Origin: Hymenobacter sp. BT18
GTDB taxonomy: Bacteria; Bacteroidota; Bacteroidia; Cytophagales; Hymenobacteraceae
Reading direction: 5' to 3'
NCBI RefSeq assembly: GCF_012273015.1
Contig: NZ_CP050954.1
Span: 2,272,001-2,336,000 of the forward strand
DNA length: 64,000 nt
Shown here: piece by piece, positions 1 to 8,320 of the stretch
Numbering within the stretch: the stretch's first letter is position 1
How the letters are laid out: every line of letters starts with the position of its first letter
The notes under the pieces: generated by a model
Databases searched by the model: none
What the model saw: the letters and a program-made list of their open reading frames with translations, nothing else
Told to the model about the DNA's origin: nothing
Position numbers and translations under genes: made by a program

Positions 1-411
1 GAACAGCAACGAGGGCGTGGAAAGCAACAGCAGCTGCAGGCGGGGCGGCAAGCGCAGCTGGTGCGCCAGCCAGGCCGAGGCGGCCAGAAACAAGCTGGCA
101 TTCAGGAGGCTCATGCCCAGCAGCCACAGCCCCGAAAGCCGCCACACGTAGGGCAGCATTGGGAAGAAGGCCGCGTTGCTCATTTGCGTCTCGGAATAGA
201 CGTAGCCACTCTCCCGGATCTGGTTGTACCAGATGACGTCCCAGCGAAACAGGGTGTCGTTGGAAGGCAGGTAGCGGATAATGCCGAAAGCGTACAGCGC
301 CGAGGTAAGGCAAGCCAGCAGCAGCACGTGCAGCCCTACCACCCACACGTTGCGGTAGCGGACAATAAAACCAGGAAGCGGCGCTACAGAATCGGGCACG
401 GGACTATACAT
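1..411 (-). CDS. PIG-V-like membrane glycosyltransferase (N-terminal part)
   Basis: This gene runs off the left edge; 137 residues are visible, starting at ATG 411 (an in-frame TAG lies 21 bases upstream of it). The product has a hydrophobic segment at about residues 23-46. A loop follows with an RWDVIWY motif and, further on, NAAFFPMLP. That pair is typical of PIG-V/GPI-mannosyltransferase-II-like bacterial membrane glycosyltransferases, where the Asp after Trp is thought to be catalytic. More membrane helices follow at residues 95-137. Such enzymes use polyprenyl-phosphate sugars on the outer face of the inner membrane, which would fit the DPM-like enzymes encoded at 4411-9268. It follows the lipoprotein gene upstream by 40 bases on the same strand, so the two are probably co-transcribed. 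The family call is by motif only and the sugar is unknown. Confidence 0.6.
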   Translation of the reverse strand, partial: MYSPVPDSVAPLPGFIVRYRNVWVVGLHVLLLACLTSALYAFGIIRYLPSNDTLFRWDVIWYNQIRESGYVYSETQMSNAAFFPMLPYVWRLSGLWLLGMSLLNASLFLAASAWLAHQLRLPPRLQLLLLSTPSLLF

Positions 412-451
412 AAGCGGCAGCCGGGCTGCGTTCTACTCCTCATATAATGGG

Positions 452-1075
452 CTACTGCCACCCTTCCACTTTCAGGTCGTCGAACAGGATGATTTCCCCA
501 TTGGGGTCGGCATGCCACACGTACACTTTCAACTCATCGGAGGCGTTCAGGTCTTCGGGCAGGCGAATGTATTTCTCCACCGATTCCCAGGTCTGGTAGC
601 GCTTCACTTTCTCAGAAAGCTCCAGGCCTTCCCACACATCGGGGCGGCGGCCGTGGCACAACACCTGCACTACCAGCACGGTAGACCGTATGCGCCCGTT
701 GGGCAGGTACACCCAACCGCTCAGGCGCAGCCGGCGCGGCACGGTGGCGCATTTCCCGAGCGTAGTCACGTAGTTCCCGCCATACTCAGCCCCCTGCGGC
801 AGCCGAAAGGAATAATGGCCGGAATGTGCCTGCTCCTTCGTCAGGAAAGGCGGAATGGGGGCACCCCAGGCCTCAAACTGCTCAAAGTCAGCGTCGAGCA
901 GCACGCAGCGCTCCTGCTCCCGAACCTGGCAGGCACTCAACAATATGAGCAGGCTACCCAGGGAGGTTAGTTGACGCAACAGGCGCAATAGGCGCTGGTT
1001 GAAAGCAGGGGCGTCGTTCACGTAAGGATTCAATATAGCAGGTAAGGGTATCGGCGTGGTACTACGCGGGTGCAA
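452..1075 (-). CDS. putative lipoprotein with jelly-roll-like domain
   Basis: The protein has 207 residues. A hydrophobic stretch at about 37-48 ends in LLSAC, a plausible lipobox with Cys49. The 36 residues before it are long for a signal peptide, so a later start is possible, but no ATG is present before the hydrophobic core. The mature part reads as a beta-rich domain (FEQFEAWG at the start, LFDDLKVEGW at the end). This is the pattern of carbohydrate-binding jelly-roll modules that close with an Asp-Asp-hydrophobic motif. The C-terminus of the membrane protein encoded at 5165-7507 has a similar ending (VADDLLIRPL). The gene lies between an ACMS decarboxylase gene upstream and the PIG-V-like gene downstream, all on the minus strand. 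No enzyme motif is seen and the function is unknown. Confidence 0.6.
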   Translation of the reverse strand: MHPRSTTPIPLPAILNPYVNDAPAFNQRLLRLLRQLTSLGSLLILLSACQVREQERCVLLDADFEQFEAWGAPIPPFLTKEQAHSGHYSFRLPQGAEYGGNYVTTLGKCATVPRRLRLSGWVYLPNGRIRSTVLVVQVLCHGRRPDVWEGLELSEKVKRYQTWESVEKYIRLPEDLNASDELKVYVWHADPNGEIILFDDLKVEGWQ

Positions 1076-1124
1076 GCTACTTCCCCCTTTCCTTCCTTCC
1101 TAGCCTACGCCACCACCTCCTGCA

Positions 1125-2159
1125 TTACCGACACAGATGGCCGTGAGCGTGCGAGGCAAAGTGCGTGCTTGGCAAACCCAGCCAGTCCAGGGCGTTCTGG
1201 CCCAGCATCCGGGCCTTTACCTCGTCGGAGAAAGGCATGGCGTTAATCAGCTGCCCGGGCACCTGTTCGCCCAGGGGAAAGGGGTAATCGGTGCCCAGCG
1301 TAATTTTATCGGCGCCCAGGGTTTTCACCAGGTAGTCCAGCATCAGCGGGTCGTGCACCAAGGAATCTACCCAGAACCGGCCCAGGTACTCACGCGGGTT
1401 CACTGGGTTGTCGACGGCGCAGAGGTCGGGGCGCACCTGCCAGCCGTGCTCGATGCGACCAATGGTGCTGGCAAAGGTGCCGCCGCCGTGGGCCACCGCT
1501 ACGCGCAGGCGCGGCAGCCGCTCCAGCACTCCGCCAAACACTAACGAGCAGAGGGCCAGGGTACTTTCGGCGGGCATTCCCACCAGCCAGGGCAACCAGT
1601 ACTTGGGCATTTTCTGCTGGCCCATCATGTCCCAGGGGTGGATGAATACGCAAGCGCCCAGCTCCTCGGCCGCCGCAAACACCTCGAATAGCTGGGGCGC
1701 ATCCAGGTTCCAGTCGTTGATGTGGGAGCCGATCTGCACGCCGGCCAGGCCCAGCTCCTTCACACAGCGCTCCAACTCCCGAACCGCCAGATCAGGGGCC
1801 TGCATAGGTAAAGTGCCCAACCCCACAAAGCGCGTGGGGTAGCGCCGCACCACGTCGGCAATGTGGTCGTTGAGCAGGCAGCTCAGGTCCAGGGTATCGA
1901 GCGGCTTAGCCCAGTAGCTGAACATAACAGGCACGGTGCTGAGCACCTGTACCTGCACGCCCAACTGGTCGTACTCGCGCATCCGCACCTGAGGGTCCCA
2001 GCAGTTGTCCTGAATTTCGCGGAAGAACTTGTCGTCCTGCATCATGCGGGCGCAGCAGGGCTTGTGATGCTCGAGCCGCACGAAGCCGCCATAGCCGTAC
2101 CGCTCCCGCAAGTTGGGCCAGGTTTCGGGCAGAATGTGGGTATGAATATCGATGACCAC
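1125..2159 (-). CDS. 2-amino-3-carboxymuconate-6-semialdehyde decarboxylase (amidohydrolase 2 family)
   Basis: The product (344 residues from GTG 2159) is an amidohydrolase-2 family TIM barrel. It opens with IDIHTH (two metal-binding His), followed by [14 protein letters not shown] and GTDYPFP (His, His and Asp ligands). This set matches zinc-dependent ACMS decarboxylase, which converts the ring-cleavage product of 3-hydroxyanthranilate to 2-aminomuconate semialdehyde. The next-but-one gene upstream encodes the 3-hydroxyanthranilate dioxygenase, which supports that substrate. The reading frame stays open for 15 more codons upstream, but those codons lie in the repeat arm of the GxxExxY unit. 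I therefore place the start at GTG 2159, next to the conserved VIDIHTH. That GTG lies inside the terminal sequence of the inserted unit. The equivalent gene is called nbaD or ACMSD elsewhere. Confidence 0.85.
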   Translation of the reverse strand: MVIDIHTHILPETWPNLRERYGYGGFVRLEHHKPCCARMMQDDKFFREIQDNCWDPQVRMREYDQLGVQVQVLSTVPVMFSYWAKPLDTLDLSCLLNDHIADVVRRYPTRFVGLGTLPMQAPDLAVRELERCVKELGLAGVQIGSHINDWNLDAPQLFEVFAAAEELGACVFIHPWDMMGQQKMPKYWLPWLVGMPAESTLALCSLVFGGVLERLPRLRVAVAHGGGTFASTIGRIEHGWQVRPDLCAVDNPVNPREYLGRFWVDSLVHDPLMLDYLVKTLGADKITLGTDYPFPLGEQVPGQLINAMPFSDEVKARMLGQNALDWLGLPSTHFASHAHGHLCR

Positions 2160-2802
2160 AGATGTTGACGGATGGGGAGACGGATGAAACAGACCGCGGA
2201 TCAAACGGATGAAAGGATGGATGAAACGGACCGCGGATCAAACGGATATGAGACGGATCAAACGGATGGGGTCGGCGGCAGCTGGAAGCTAGGGGATTGG
2301 CTTATTTTTGAGCAGGCGCTTGTATTCCAGGCGGATAGCTCCAAAGTTCAGGAGCAGCCCTACCTGAATCCGGAAGGCTTCAAGGTAGCCTAATAGCTGT
2401 GCTTGGTGGGCACTGGTAAGAGCCGCAACAGCTTTCAGCTCAACCAACACCCGACTATCTACCAGAAAATCGGCGCGGCGTGCCCCTACTTTCTCGCCCT
2501 GATAATAGACAGACAATTCCACCTCCCGCTCACTAGCAATGCCCTGTTTCTGCAGTTCAATCTGTAATGCCCGCTGATAGATAACCTCCGGAAAACCACT
2601 ACTCATTGTCCGCTGCACGCGCATAGCACACCCGATAATCTGATGCGTAAGCGCATCATAATCCGCCAGATTGATCATGCTAGTGACAAGGTTGTTGCTC
2701 CAACTCTAAAGCGCCTCTTGCTTATCCGTCTCCATCCGTCCTTTCATCCGTTTCATCCACGGTCCGTTCCATCCGTCCTTTCATCCGTCACAATCTGTGG
2801 TC
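2154..2802. mobile_element. repeat-flanked GxxExxY unit between two kynurenine-pathway genes
   Basis: About 649 bases interrupt the expected dioxygenase-decarboxylase gene pair. Both ends carry GACCACAGAT pointing inward (2154-2163 on plus, 2802-2793 on minus). Each is followed by roughly 90-115 bases built from ACGGATGAAA and GGACCGCGGATC-like words, so the arms are imperfect inverted repeats (about 2154-2272 and 2715-2802). The only gene inside codes for a GxxExxY protein. I recall ATCCGT-rich repeats beside GxxExxY genes in other environmental bacteria, but cannot check this here. No transposase is encoded and no target duplication is obvious. Calling it mobile is inference from its placement and symmetry. 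Confidence 0.6.
2289..2678 (-). CDS. GxxExxY family protein, PD-(D/E)xK-like
   Basis: The product is a 129-residue small soluble protein. The family motif G-F-P-E-V-I-Y is at residues 28-34, in a helix that continues YQRALQIEL. It is followed by the strand pair RADFLVDSRVLVELKAV, with Asp70, Glu80 and Lys82. This D-x9-E-x-K spacing is that of the PD-(D/E)xK nuclease fold, so a nuclease-like activity is plausible but unproven. The end, HQAQLLGYLEAFRIQVGLLLNFG, is typical of the family. The biological role of GxxExxY proteins is not established. The gene sits alone between inverted ATCCGT-rich arms, on the same strand as its neighbours, so it may be read through from the dioxygenase gene. Start ATG 2678 fits the family length. 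Confidence 0.85.
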   Translation of the reverse strand: MINLADYDALTHQIIGCAMRVQRTMSSGFPEVIYQRALQIELQKQGIASEREVELSVYYQGEKVGARRADFLVDSRVLVELKAVAALTSAHQAQLLGYLEAFRIQVGLLLNFGAIRLEYKRLLKNKPIP

Positions 2803-3310
2803 TTTCCATGACGGTACAACAGTTCTGGCAGGTGCGCTTTTGCTCATCCTGCCAGAAGCGGTTCATAATAGGCGGCAGCTGGGCCACGATGTCCGTGATT
2901 TCGGCGTACTCCTCGTAGAGCTTGTGTCCGCAGTTTTCGCAGTACCACTGGAAGCCATCCAGCTCACCCGCGGAGCGGTACCGCTCCAGCACGAGGCCTA
3001 CCGTGCCGGCCGGGCGGCGCGGGGAGTGGGGCACGCCGGGCGGCAGCAGAAACATGCTCCCCGCTTTTATCTCGATATCAACCGGCTTGCCGTCTTCGAT
3101 GATCTTCACCACTATGTCACCTTCCAGCTGCAGGAACAACTCTTCGCCTTCGTCTACGTGGTAGTCCTTGCGGGCATTGGGGCCGCCCACCACCATCACA
3201 ATAAAGTCTTTGTTGTCTTTAAATACCTGCTGATTGCCCACCGGGGGCTTCAATAAGTGACGGTGCTCTTCAATCCACTGCTGAAAGTTGAACGGGCGGG
3301 CGACGGGCAT
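2753..3310 (-). CDS. 3-hydroxyanthranilate 3,4-dioxygenase
   Basis: The product (185 residues) is a cupin that opens the aromatic ring of 3-hydroxyanthranilate to give ACMS. The iron site lies in YHVDEGEELFLQLEGD (His and Glu) and PPGVPHSP (His). Arg residues of the SPRR motif bind substrate in the family. The C-terminal part has two CxxC pairs, CENCGHKL and CQNCC, the rubredoxin-like second metal site of bacterial 3-HAO. ATG 3310 starts the expected MPVARPFNFQ end. The last 13 or so residues (after MERPQ) are encoded by the repeat arm of the adjacent GxxExxY unit, which also supplies the TGA stop. The protein therefore carries a short foreign tail (VTDERTDGTDRG). The gene is divergent from the SDR gene at 3466. 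Confidence 0.92.
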   Translation of the reverse strand: MPVARPFNFQQWIEEHRHLLKPPVGNQQVFKDNKDFIVMVVGGPNARKDYHVDEGEELFLQLEGDIVVKIIEDGKPVDIEIKAGSMFLLPPGVPHSPRRPAGTVGLVLERYRSAGELDGFQWYCENCGHKLYEEYAEITDIVAQLPPIMNRFWQDEQKRTCQNCCTVMERPQIVTDERTDGTDRG

Positions 3311-3465
3311 AGCGGCAACGGTAGAGGGTACAACGAGGGGCGGCTACCGGCAGCTACCCCGGCCTGCGGTACGTCCGCTGGCCGGTCTAAGTACGGAATT
3401 GCCCCGGCAATTTTCTGCCTACGGCCTTAAGTTTCTACCTTTCGGTTCGCTTAGCTCTTGTTTCC

Positions 3466-4257
3466 GTGAATCTTTCTCTCACTTCGCAGTATGCCCTGGT
3501 GGGCGGTAGTACCCAAGGCATTGGGCAGGCCGTGGCCGAAGAGCTGGCCCGTCTGGGGGCCACCGTAGTGCTGCTGGCCCGCAACGAAGCCCGGCTGCAG
3601 GAGGTAGCGGCGGCGCTGCCCACGCCCGTCGGCCAGACCCACACCTACCTCGTAGCCGACTACACCCAGCCCGTGCAAGTGCAGCAGCGCGTGGCCGCTT
3701 ACCTGGCCGCCAACCCCGCTGGCATTGATATTCTGGTGAACAACACCGGCGGCCCGGCGGGCGGACCGCTGCTCGAAGCCTCGGTAGATGCGCTGCGGGC
3801 GGCATTTGAGCAACACGTGGTGTGCAACCAGCTGTTGGCGCAGGCCGTGGTACCCGGGATGCAGCAGCGCGGGCGGGGCCGCATCATCAATATTATCAGC
3901 ACCTCCGTGAAGCAGCCTTTGCCGGGGCTGGGCGTGAGCAACACCATTCGGGGGGCCGTGGGCAACTGGGCTAAAACGCTGGCCAATGAGCTGGGCCCGG
4001 CCGGCATTACGGTAAACAACGTGCTGCCCGGCGCTACGCTTACCCAGCGGCATACCTCCCTCATCGAGAAAAAGACTGCCCAAACTGGCCAAACCACCGA
4101 GCAGGTGGAAGCTGGCATGCTGCGACTGATACCGGCCGGGCGGTTCGGGCTGGCTGCTGAAGTAGGCGCTGCCGTGGCGTTTCTGGCTTCCCCGGCGGCT
4201 GCCTACATCAATGGCATCAACGTGCCGGTAGACGGCGGGCGCACCAGTAGTCTGTAA
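3466..4257 (+). CDS. SDR family oxidoreductase
   Basis: The product has 263 residues from GTG 3466. It is a Rossmann-fold short-chain dehydrogenase with the dinucleotide motif GGSTQGIG at about 14-21, the NNTGG motif, and the LPGATLTQRHTSLI region after the active site. The usual YxxxK catalytic pair is absent: the segment after the conserved Ser reads GLGVSNTIRGAV, so SNTIR occupies the Tyr/Lys site. That variant occurs in a known FabG-like subgroup, but it makes an ordinary ketoreductase mechanism doubtful. In other Bacteroidota an SDR of this type often accompanies 3-HAO and ACMSD genes, as here, with a 155-base divergent spacer. The substrate is unknown. Confidence 0.8.
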   Translation: MNLSLTSQYALVGGSTQGIGQAVAEELARLGATVVLLARNEARLQEVAAALPTPVGQTHTYLVADYTQPVQVQQRVAAYLAANPAGIDILVNNTGGPAGGPLLEASVDALRAAFEQHVVCNQLLAQAVVPGMQQRGRGRIINIISTSVKQPLPGLGVSNTIRGAVGNWAKTLANELGPAGITVNNVLPGATLTQRHTSLIEKKTAQTGQTTEQVEAGMLRLIPAGRFGLAAEVGAAVAFLASPAAAYINGINVPVDGGRTSSL

Positions 4258-4410
4258 CTGCCTTTCCGGTAGGCACACCGGTTAGAAAAGTGCTGGGATC
4301 AGCAGGTGCAAATGGGACTTTGCCGGATGCCCGACTGCCGGATCATACAACCGTTCCGCCTCCCAGCGGCTCTAGCCTTACAGCCATTTACTCATTTACT
4401 CGCTCATTCA

Positions 4411-5136
4411 TTGGTTAAGTTCGATACCCTTTCTATAGTCGTCCCGGTGTACAACGAGGCGCGCACCATTCACCAGATTCTGGACCGGCTGCGCGTGCTG
4501 GAGTTGATTCAGGGCATTCGGAAGGAAATTATTCTCGTCAACGACTGCTCGACGGATGCCTCGGCGGAAGCTCTGGCCACTTACGCGGCCCAGTATCCCG
4601 AACTCGACCTGCGTATCCTGCACCACGCTGTAAACCAAGGTAAGGGCGCGGCCCTGCACACCGGCATTCGGGAAGCTACCGGCGACTATGTCATCATCCA
4701 GGACGCCGACCTGGAATACGACCCCGAGGAATACAACATCATGTTCAAGCCTATTTTGAAAGGTTTTGCCGACGTGGTGTTCGGGTCGCGCTTCATGGGC
4801 GGCAACCCCCACCGCATTCTGTTTTTCTGGCACAGCATCGGCAACAAGGTGCTTACCTTCTTGTCCAACATGTTCACCGACCTGAACCTGACGGATATGG
4901 AAACGTGCTACAAACTGTTCCGGCGCGACATTATTCAGGGCCTGGCCCTGGAGGAAAAGCGCTTTGGCTTTGAGCCGGAGGTGACGGCCAAAGTAGCCCG
5001 GATTCCTGGCATCCGCATCTATGAAGTGGGCATCAGCTACTACGGCCGCACCTACGCCGAGGGTAAAAAAATAGGCTGGCGCGACGGGTTCCGGGCCATC
5101 TACTGCATTCTGCGCTACGGACTGCTGGGCAAATAA
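4411..5136 (+). CDS. family 2 glycosyltransferase, dolichol-phosphate-mannose-synthase-like
   Basis: The product is a GT-A fold glycosyltransferase of about 241 residues with no membrane helices. It has SIVVPVYNE at the N-terminus, [17 protein letters not shown], and the metal-binding [11 protein letters not shown]. Enzymes of this group move a sugar from a nucleotide donor to polyprenyl phosphate on the cytoplasmic side. The frame is open back to GTG 4306, but the added 35 residues have no family match and cover an intergenic word (ACTCATTTACTC). I therefore prefer TTG 4411, just before [14 protein letters not shown] 4312 is the alternative. The next gene begins 28 bases downstream on the same strand, suggesting an operon with the genes up to 9268. 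Confidence 0.82.
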   Translation: MVKFDTLSIVVPVYNEARTIHQILDRLRVLELIQGIRKEIILVNDCSTDASAEALATYAAQYPELDLRILHHAVNQGKGAALHTGIREATGDYVIIQDADLEYDPEEYNIMFKPILKGFADVVFGSRFMGGNPHRILFFWHSIGNKVLTFLSNMFTDLNLTDMETCYKLFRRDIIQGLALEEKRFGFEPEVTAKVARIPGIRIYEVGISYYGRTYAEGKKIGWRDGFRAIYCILRYGLLGK

Positions 5137-5164
5137 TCTGCATCGTATTTTAAGCATTACCCGC

Positions 5165-7507
5165 GTGAAGTCCCCCCTGTTTTCGACGGATAAAGGCGTC
5201 CGCGTCCTGCTGTTGGCAGCCAGTGCCCTGGTGCTAGCTTTGAGCTTCGGCCGCGTGGTCTGGCACCCGAACGAGTATTTCTTCGGCAATGCCGGCGACG
5301 CTATCCGGGCCTATTACATCATCCTGTATTATGTCAAGTACAACGTAGGGCTGCGCTTTACGGGCATGAACTACCCCTATGGGGAGCATATCAACTTCCC
5401 TGATATGCAGCCTCTGCTGGCGTACCCGCTCAGCTGGCTCCAGCATCATGGCGTGCCCGTGGAAGGCCACGTTATCGGCATTCTGAACTGCTTTACCCTG
5501 CTGCTGCTCTGGCTCACGCCCCTGATGCTGTTTGCCATTGCGCGCCGCCTGCGACTGCCCCGCCTCTACGCGGCGGCGGTAGCGCTTTGCATTGCCTTTA
5601 TGGCCCCCCAATTGGAGCGCCTGGACTCGCACGGCTCCATGGGCTACACGGTGCTGGTGCCCATGCTGTGGTACCTGCTGCTGCGGATGCAGGCAGCCCC
5701 GCGCCGCTGGCTGTGGCCGGTGCTGTATGGGGTGGTAAGCCTGCTGGGCGGTTTGCTGCACACCTACTTCCTGCTGGTGGGCGCGCTGTTTCTGCTGGCC
5801 TACGCCCTGGTGTGGGCCCTGCAGGAACGGCAGCGGCAGCCCGTGTGGCCCACCGTTATGCGTTGGGCGGTTACGGCCCTGCTCCCGCTGCTGCTGTTTC
5901 GCGGGTGGCTCTGGCTGACGGACCCCCTCACCGACCGGCCCGCAAACCCCTATGGCTTTTTCGTGTACACGGCCAGCCCTTTTACGGTCTTCCTGCCTAC
6001 AGTAAGTCCCCTACGTGAAGCTATTCGCGCTGTTCTGCACACCCCAGAGCCTACCTGGGAAGGCTTTGCCTACGTGGGGCTGGTGGCTACCATCGTGGCG
6101 CTGCTGCTGCTGCTGCGCACGGGGCGTCTGCTTGGGAAAGGGAGGTGGCGGCAGGTGCTACGGCCTATAGCGCCCGTGGCCTTTCGTACCAGCCTGTGGG
6201 CAGCTATTCTGCTGCTACTGCTGTCCATGGCGCTGCCTTTTCGCCTGCCCGGGGGCGAGTGGCTGTTGGAGCGCCTGGGGCCGCTCAAGCAGTTCCGCTC
6301 CCTGGGCCGATTTGCCTGGGTATTCTATTACGTTTTCTCCCTTTACACCGCGTATTTCGGCTACCAGCTGTACCGCTATTTGGCCCAGCATAGGGCCGCG
6401 GGTGTGGGGCGCACCCTCCTCGGGGTGATGCTCCTGTTCTGGGGCTTGGAAGCGGGCATCCAGATTTCCACGAAAGGCCAGCAGATCCAGCAGATGCGCG
6501 GGGTGTCAGACTTTGTATCGGAAACGGGCAGCTACCGGGATAAGCTGCTAAGCGTAGGTCGAAAAGCTGAGGAGTTTCAGGCTATTCTGCCCCTACCCTA
6601 CTTCAACATCGGCACCGACAAGCTCTCCTTCGCCAACAGCGCCAACGCGCAGTATGAAAGCGAAAAGGCTTCCCTAAATACCCAGTTGCCCCTGCTGGCC
6701 AGCCATATGGCCCGGGCTTCGGTAGGCCACACGCTACGGCTGGTGCAGCTGGTCAGCACCAACTTCGTGGATAAGCCACTGGTCCGGGCCCTGCCCTCTC
6801 GCAAGCCGGTACTGCTTGTCACCAGCCACGACGCCCTGCAATACAACGAGCAGCAGCTTGTAAACCGGGCCCGCAAGCTCTACGAAGATGCTTACGCCGT
6901 GCTCTACGAGTTGCCGCTCGACTCCTTGGCCGCGACGGTGCACGCGCGGCAGCTGCGCTTATTTGCCCAGCGGCGGCCCACGCTGCTACCCGGTCCAACG
7001 GGCACCCTGCGCACCACCCGCAAACCCGTTATCCGCGCTTCCTTTGCTGACCGTACAGCTACAAGGGCATTCCTCTCCCCTGGCGCCTTTACCTCGCCCG
7101 ATGGGTTTGCCCAGCTGTACCGGGGCCCGCTTACGAGGTCGGCGGCGGATACGGGGCGCTACGAAGTATCCGTGTGGATAAATGCCCGGACGGGGTACGG
7201 TCTGGGTAACCTGCAGGTGAAGCAGTACAATGCTAAGGGTGAGCAGATTGACCACCAAGTGACGGACACCAGCCACAGCACCGAAATTGTGGGCGACTGG
7301 GTGCGCGCTACCGTGCATCTGCAGGTGCGCGACCCGCAGGCCGAGGTTGAGGTGCTCTACGAAAACCGCGACCTAGTCGCCGACGACCTGCTCATCCGCC
7401 CGCTCGACACCGACGTGTATTTCTACCGGGCTACCGCTCCCACCCGGCAGGTGGTGCTCAACAACTACCCCTTGGGCCCGGAGGCAGCTTCTGGCAGTCG
7501 GCCTTAG
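5165..7507 (+). CDS. large polytopic membrane protein, GT-C-like, with C-terminal beta domain
   Basis: The product has 780 residues from GTG 5165. About ten hydrophobic segments fill residues 10-440. The first loop holds NEYFFGNAGDAIRAYY, with a GDA motif in the place where GT-C glycosyltransferases carry catalytic acids, followed by MNYPYGEHINFPD. The last roughly 330 residues are soluble and end in a beta-rich domain closing with LVADDLLIRPLD, resembling carbohydrate-binding jelly-rolls and the lipoprotein encoded at 452-1075. In its setting between two DPM-like enzymes it is a good candidate for a transferase that adds polyprenyl-linked sugar to an envelope acceptor. No direct family match is recognised, so the activity is inference. 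Confidence 0.6.
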   Translation: MKSPLFSTDKGVRVLLLAASALVLALSFGRVVWHPNEYFFGNAGDAIRAYYIILYYVKYNVGLRFTGMNYPYGEHINFPDMQPLLAYPLSWLQHHGVPVEGHVIGILNCFTLLLLWLTPLMLFAIARRLRLPRLYAAAVALCIAFMAPQLERLDSHGSMGYTVLVPMLWYLLLRMQAAPRRWLWPVLYGVVSLLGGLLHTYFLLVGALFLLAYALVWALQERQRQPVWPTVMRWAVTALLPLLLFRGWLWLTDPLTDRPANPYGFFVYTASPFTVFLPTVSPLREAIRAVLHTPEPTWEGFAYVGLVATIVALLLLLRTGRLLGKGRWRQVLRPIAPVAFRTSLWAAILLLLLSMALPFRLPGGEWLLERLGPLKQFRSLGRFAWVFYYVFSLYTAYFGYQLYRYLAQHRAAGVGRTLLGVMLLFWGLEAGIQISTKGQQIQQMRGVSDFVSETGSYRDKLLSVGRKAEEFQAILPLPYFNIGTDKLSFANSANAQYESEKASLNTQLPLLASHMARASVGHTLRLVQLVSTNFVDKPLVRALPSRKPVLLVTSHDALQYNEQQLVNRARKLYEDAYAVLYELPLDSLAATVHARQLRLFAQRRPTLLPGPTGTLRTTRKPVIRASFADRTATRAFLSPGAFTSPDGFAQLYRGPLTRSAADTGRYEVSVWINARTGYGLGNLQVKQYNAKGEQIDHQVTDTSHSTEIVGDWVRATVHLQVRDPQAEVEVLYENRDLVADDLLIRPLDTDVYFYRATAPTRQVVLNNYPLGPEAASGSRP

Positions 7508-7544
7508 GCGGGCACCGCCCCATTCTTGTATCTTTAGGCCGCTT

Positions 7545-8294
7545 ATGGATATTACTTACGAAGCCCGGTATCATCAGCTGGAAGAGCAGCACTGGTGGTT
7601 TGCGGGCCGGCGACACATCGTATTTGAGCAGATTCAGCAGCTGCAGCTTCCGCCCACGGCCGACATCCTGGAAATCGGGTGCTCGGGCGGCCCCTTGCTG
7701 CTCGCGCTGAAGGCCGCCGGCTACCAGCACCTCACGGGCATCGACGTAAGCGACAAAGCCATTGCGGTAGCCCAAGCCCGCGGCTTTGAGCAGGTGATGG
7801 TGATGGACGGGGCCCGCCTGGATTTCGCCGATAACTCCTTCGATCTGGTGGTGGCCTCCGATGTGCTGGAGCACATTGAAGACGAGGAAGCCGCACTGCG
7901 CGAATGGTGCCGCGTGCTACGGCCTGGCGGCCGCATTATTGTGTTTGTGCCGGCTTACCAGTTTCTGTGGAGCCGCCACGACGAAGTAAACCACCATTTC
8001 CGCCGCTACACCTTGGCGGGCCTGCGCCAGGTGATGCAGCGCACCGGCTGGCAGATAGAGCGGGCCTCCTACTGGAACTTTCTCCTGTTCTTTCCTACCG
8101 CCGTACTGCGCCGCCTGCAGCGCACCCTGCACGCCGCCGGCCTGGCCAGCGCAGGAGCCGGCGACCTGCGGCAGCTGTCAGTCCCGGCTAACAAAGCTTT
8201 GTTTAGCCTGCTGAAAGCTGAGAACCGCTGGCTGCGGAAGCTTAGCTTTCCGCTGGGTGTCAGCACGTTTGCCGTAGCCCGCAAACCCGCCTAA
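7545..8294 (+). CDS. class I SAM-dependent methyltransferase
   Basis: The product (249 residues) is a Rossmann-like methyltransferase. The SAM-binding motif I is ILEIGCSGGPLLLAL at about residues 43-57, followed by an acidic motif II, LTGIDVS. DNSFDLVVASDVLEHIEDEE and LRPGGRIIVFVPAYQFLWSRHDE complete the core. The N-terminal YHQLEEQHWWFAGRR signature is common in methyltransferases encoded beside polyprenyl-phosphate glycosyltransferases. It sits 37 bases after the large membrane protein gene and 26 before the next glycosyltransferase gene. Its substrate is probably a sugar or lipid-linked intermediate of the same pathway, though this is inferred only from position. Confidence 0.85.
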   Translation: MDITYEARYHQLEEQHWWFAGRRHIVFEQIQQLQLPPTADILEIGCSGGPLLLALKAAGYQHLTGIDVSDKAIAVAQARGFEQVMVMDGARLDFADNSFDLVVASDVLEHIEDEEAALREWCRVLRPGGRIIVFVPAYQFLWSRHDEVNHHFRRYTLAGLRQVMQRTGWQIERASYWNFLLFFPTAVLRRLQRTLHAAGLASAGAGDLRQLSVPANKALFSLLKAENRWLRKLSFPLGVSTFAVARKPA

Positions 8295-8320
8295 TCTTCT
8301 CCGACTCTACCTTTCGCGCC

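Noticed and set aside
2160-2270. ATCCGT-rich region considered as a CRISPR array
   Set aside because: The words are short, unequal and without unique spacers of constant length. The inverted layout around one gene fits a repeat unit better.
4306-4410. N-terminal extension of the first glycosyltransferase
   Set aside because: Thirty-five residues with no family match, covering an intergenic-type ACTCATTTACTC word; TTG 4411 lies right before the conserved domain.
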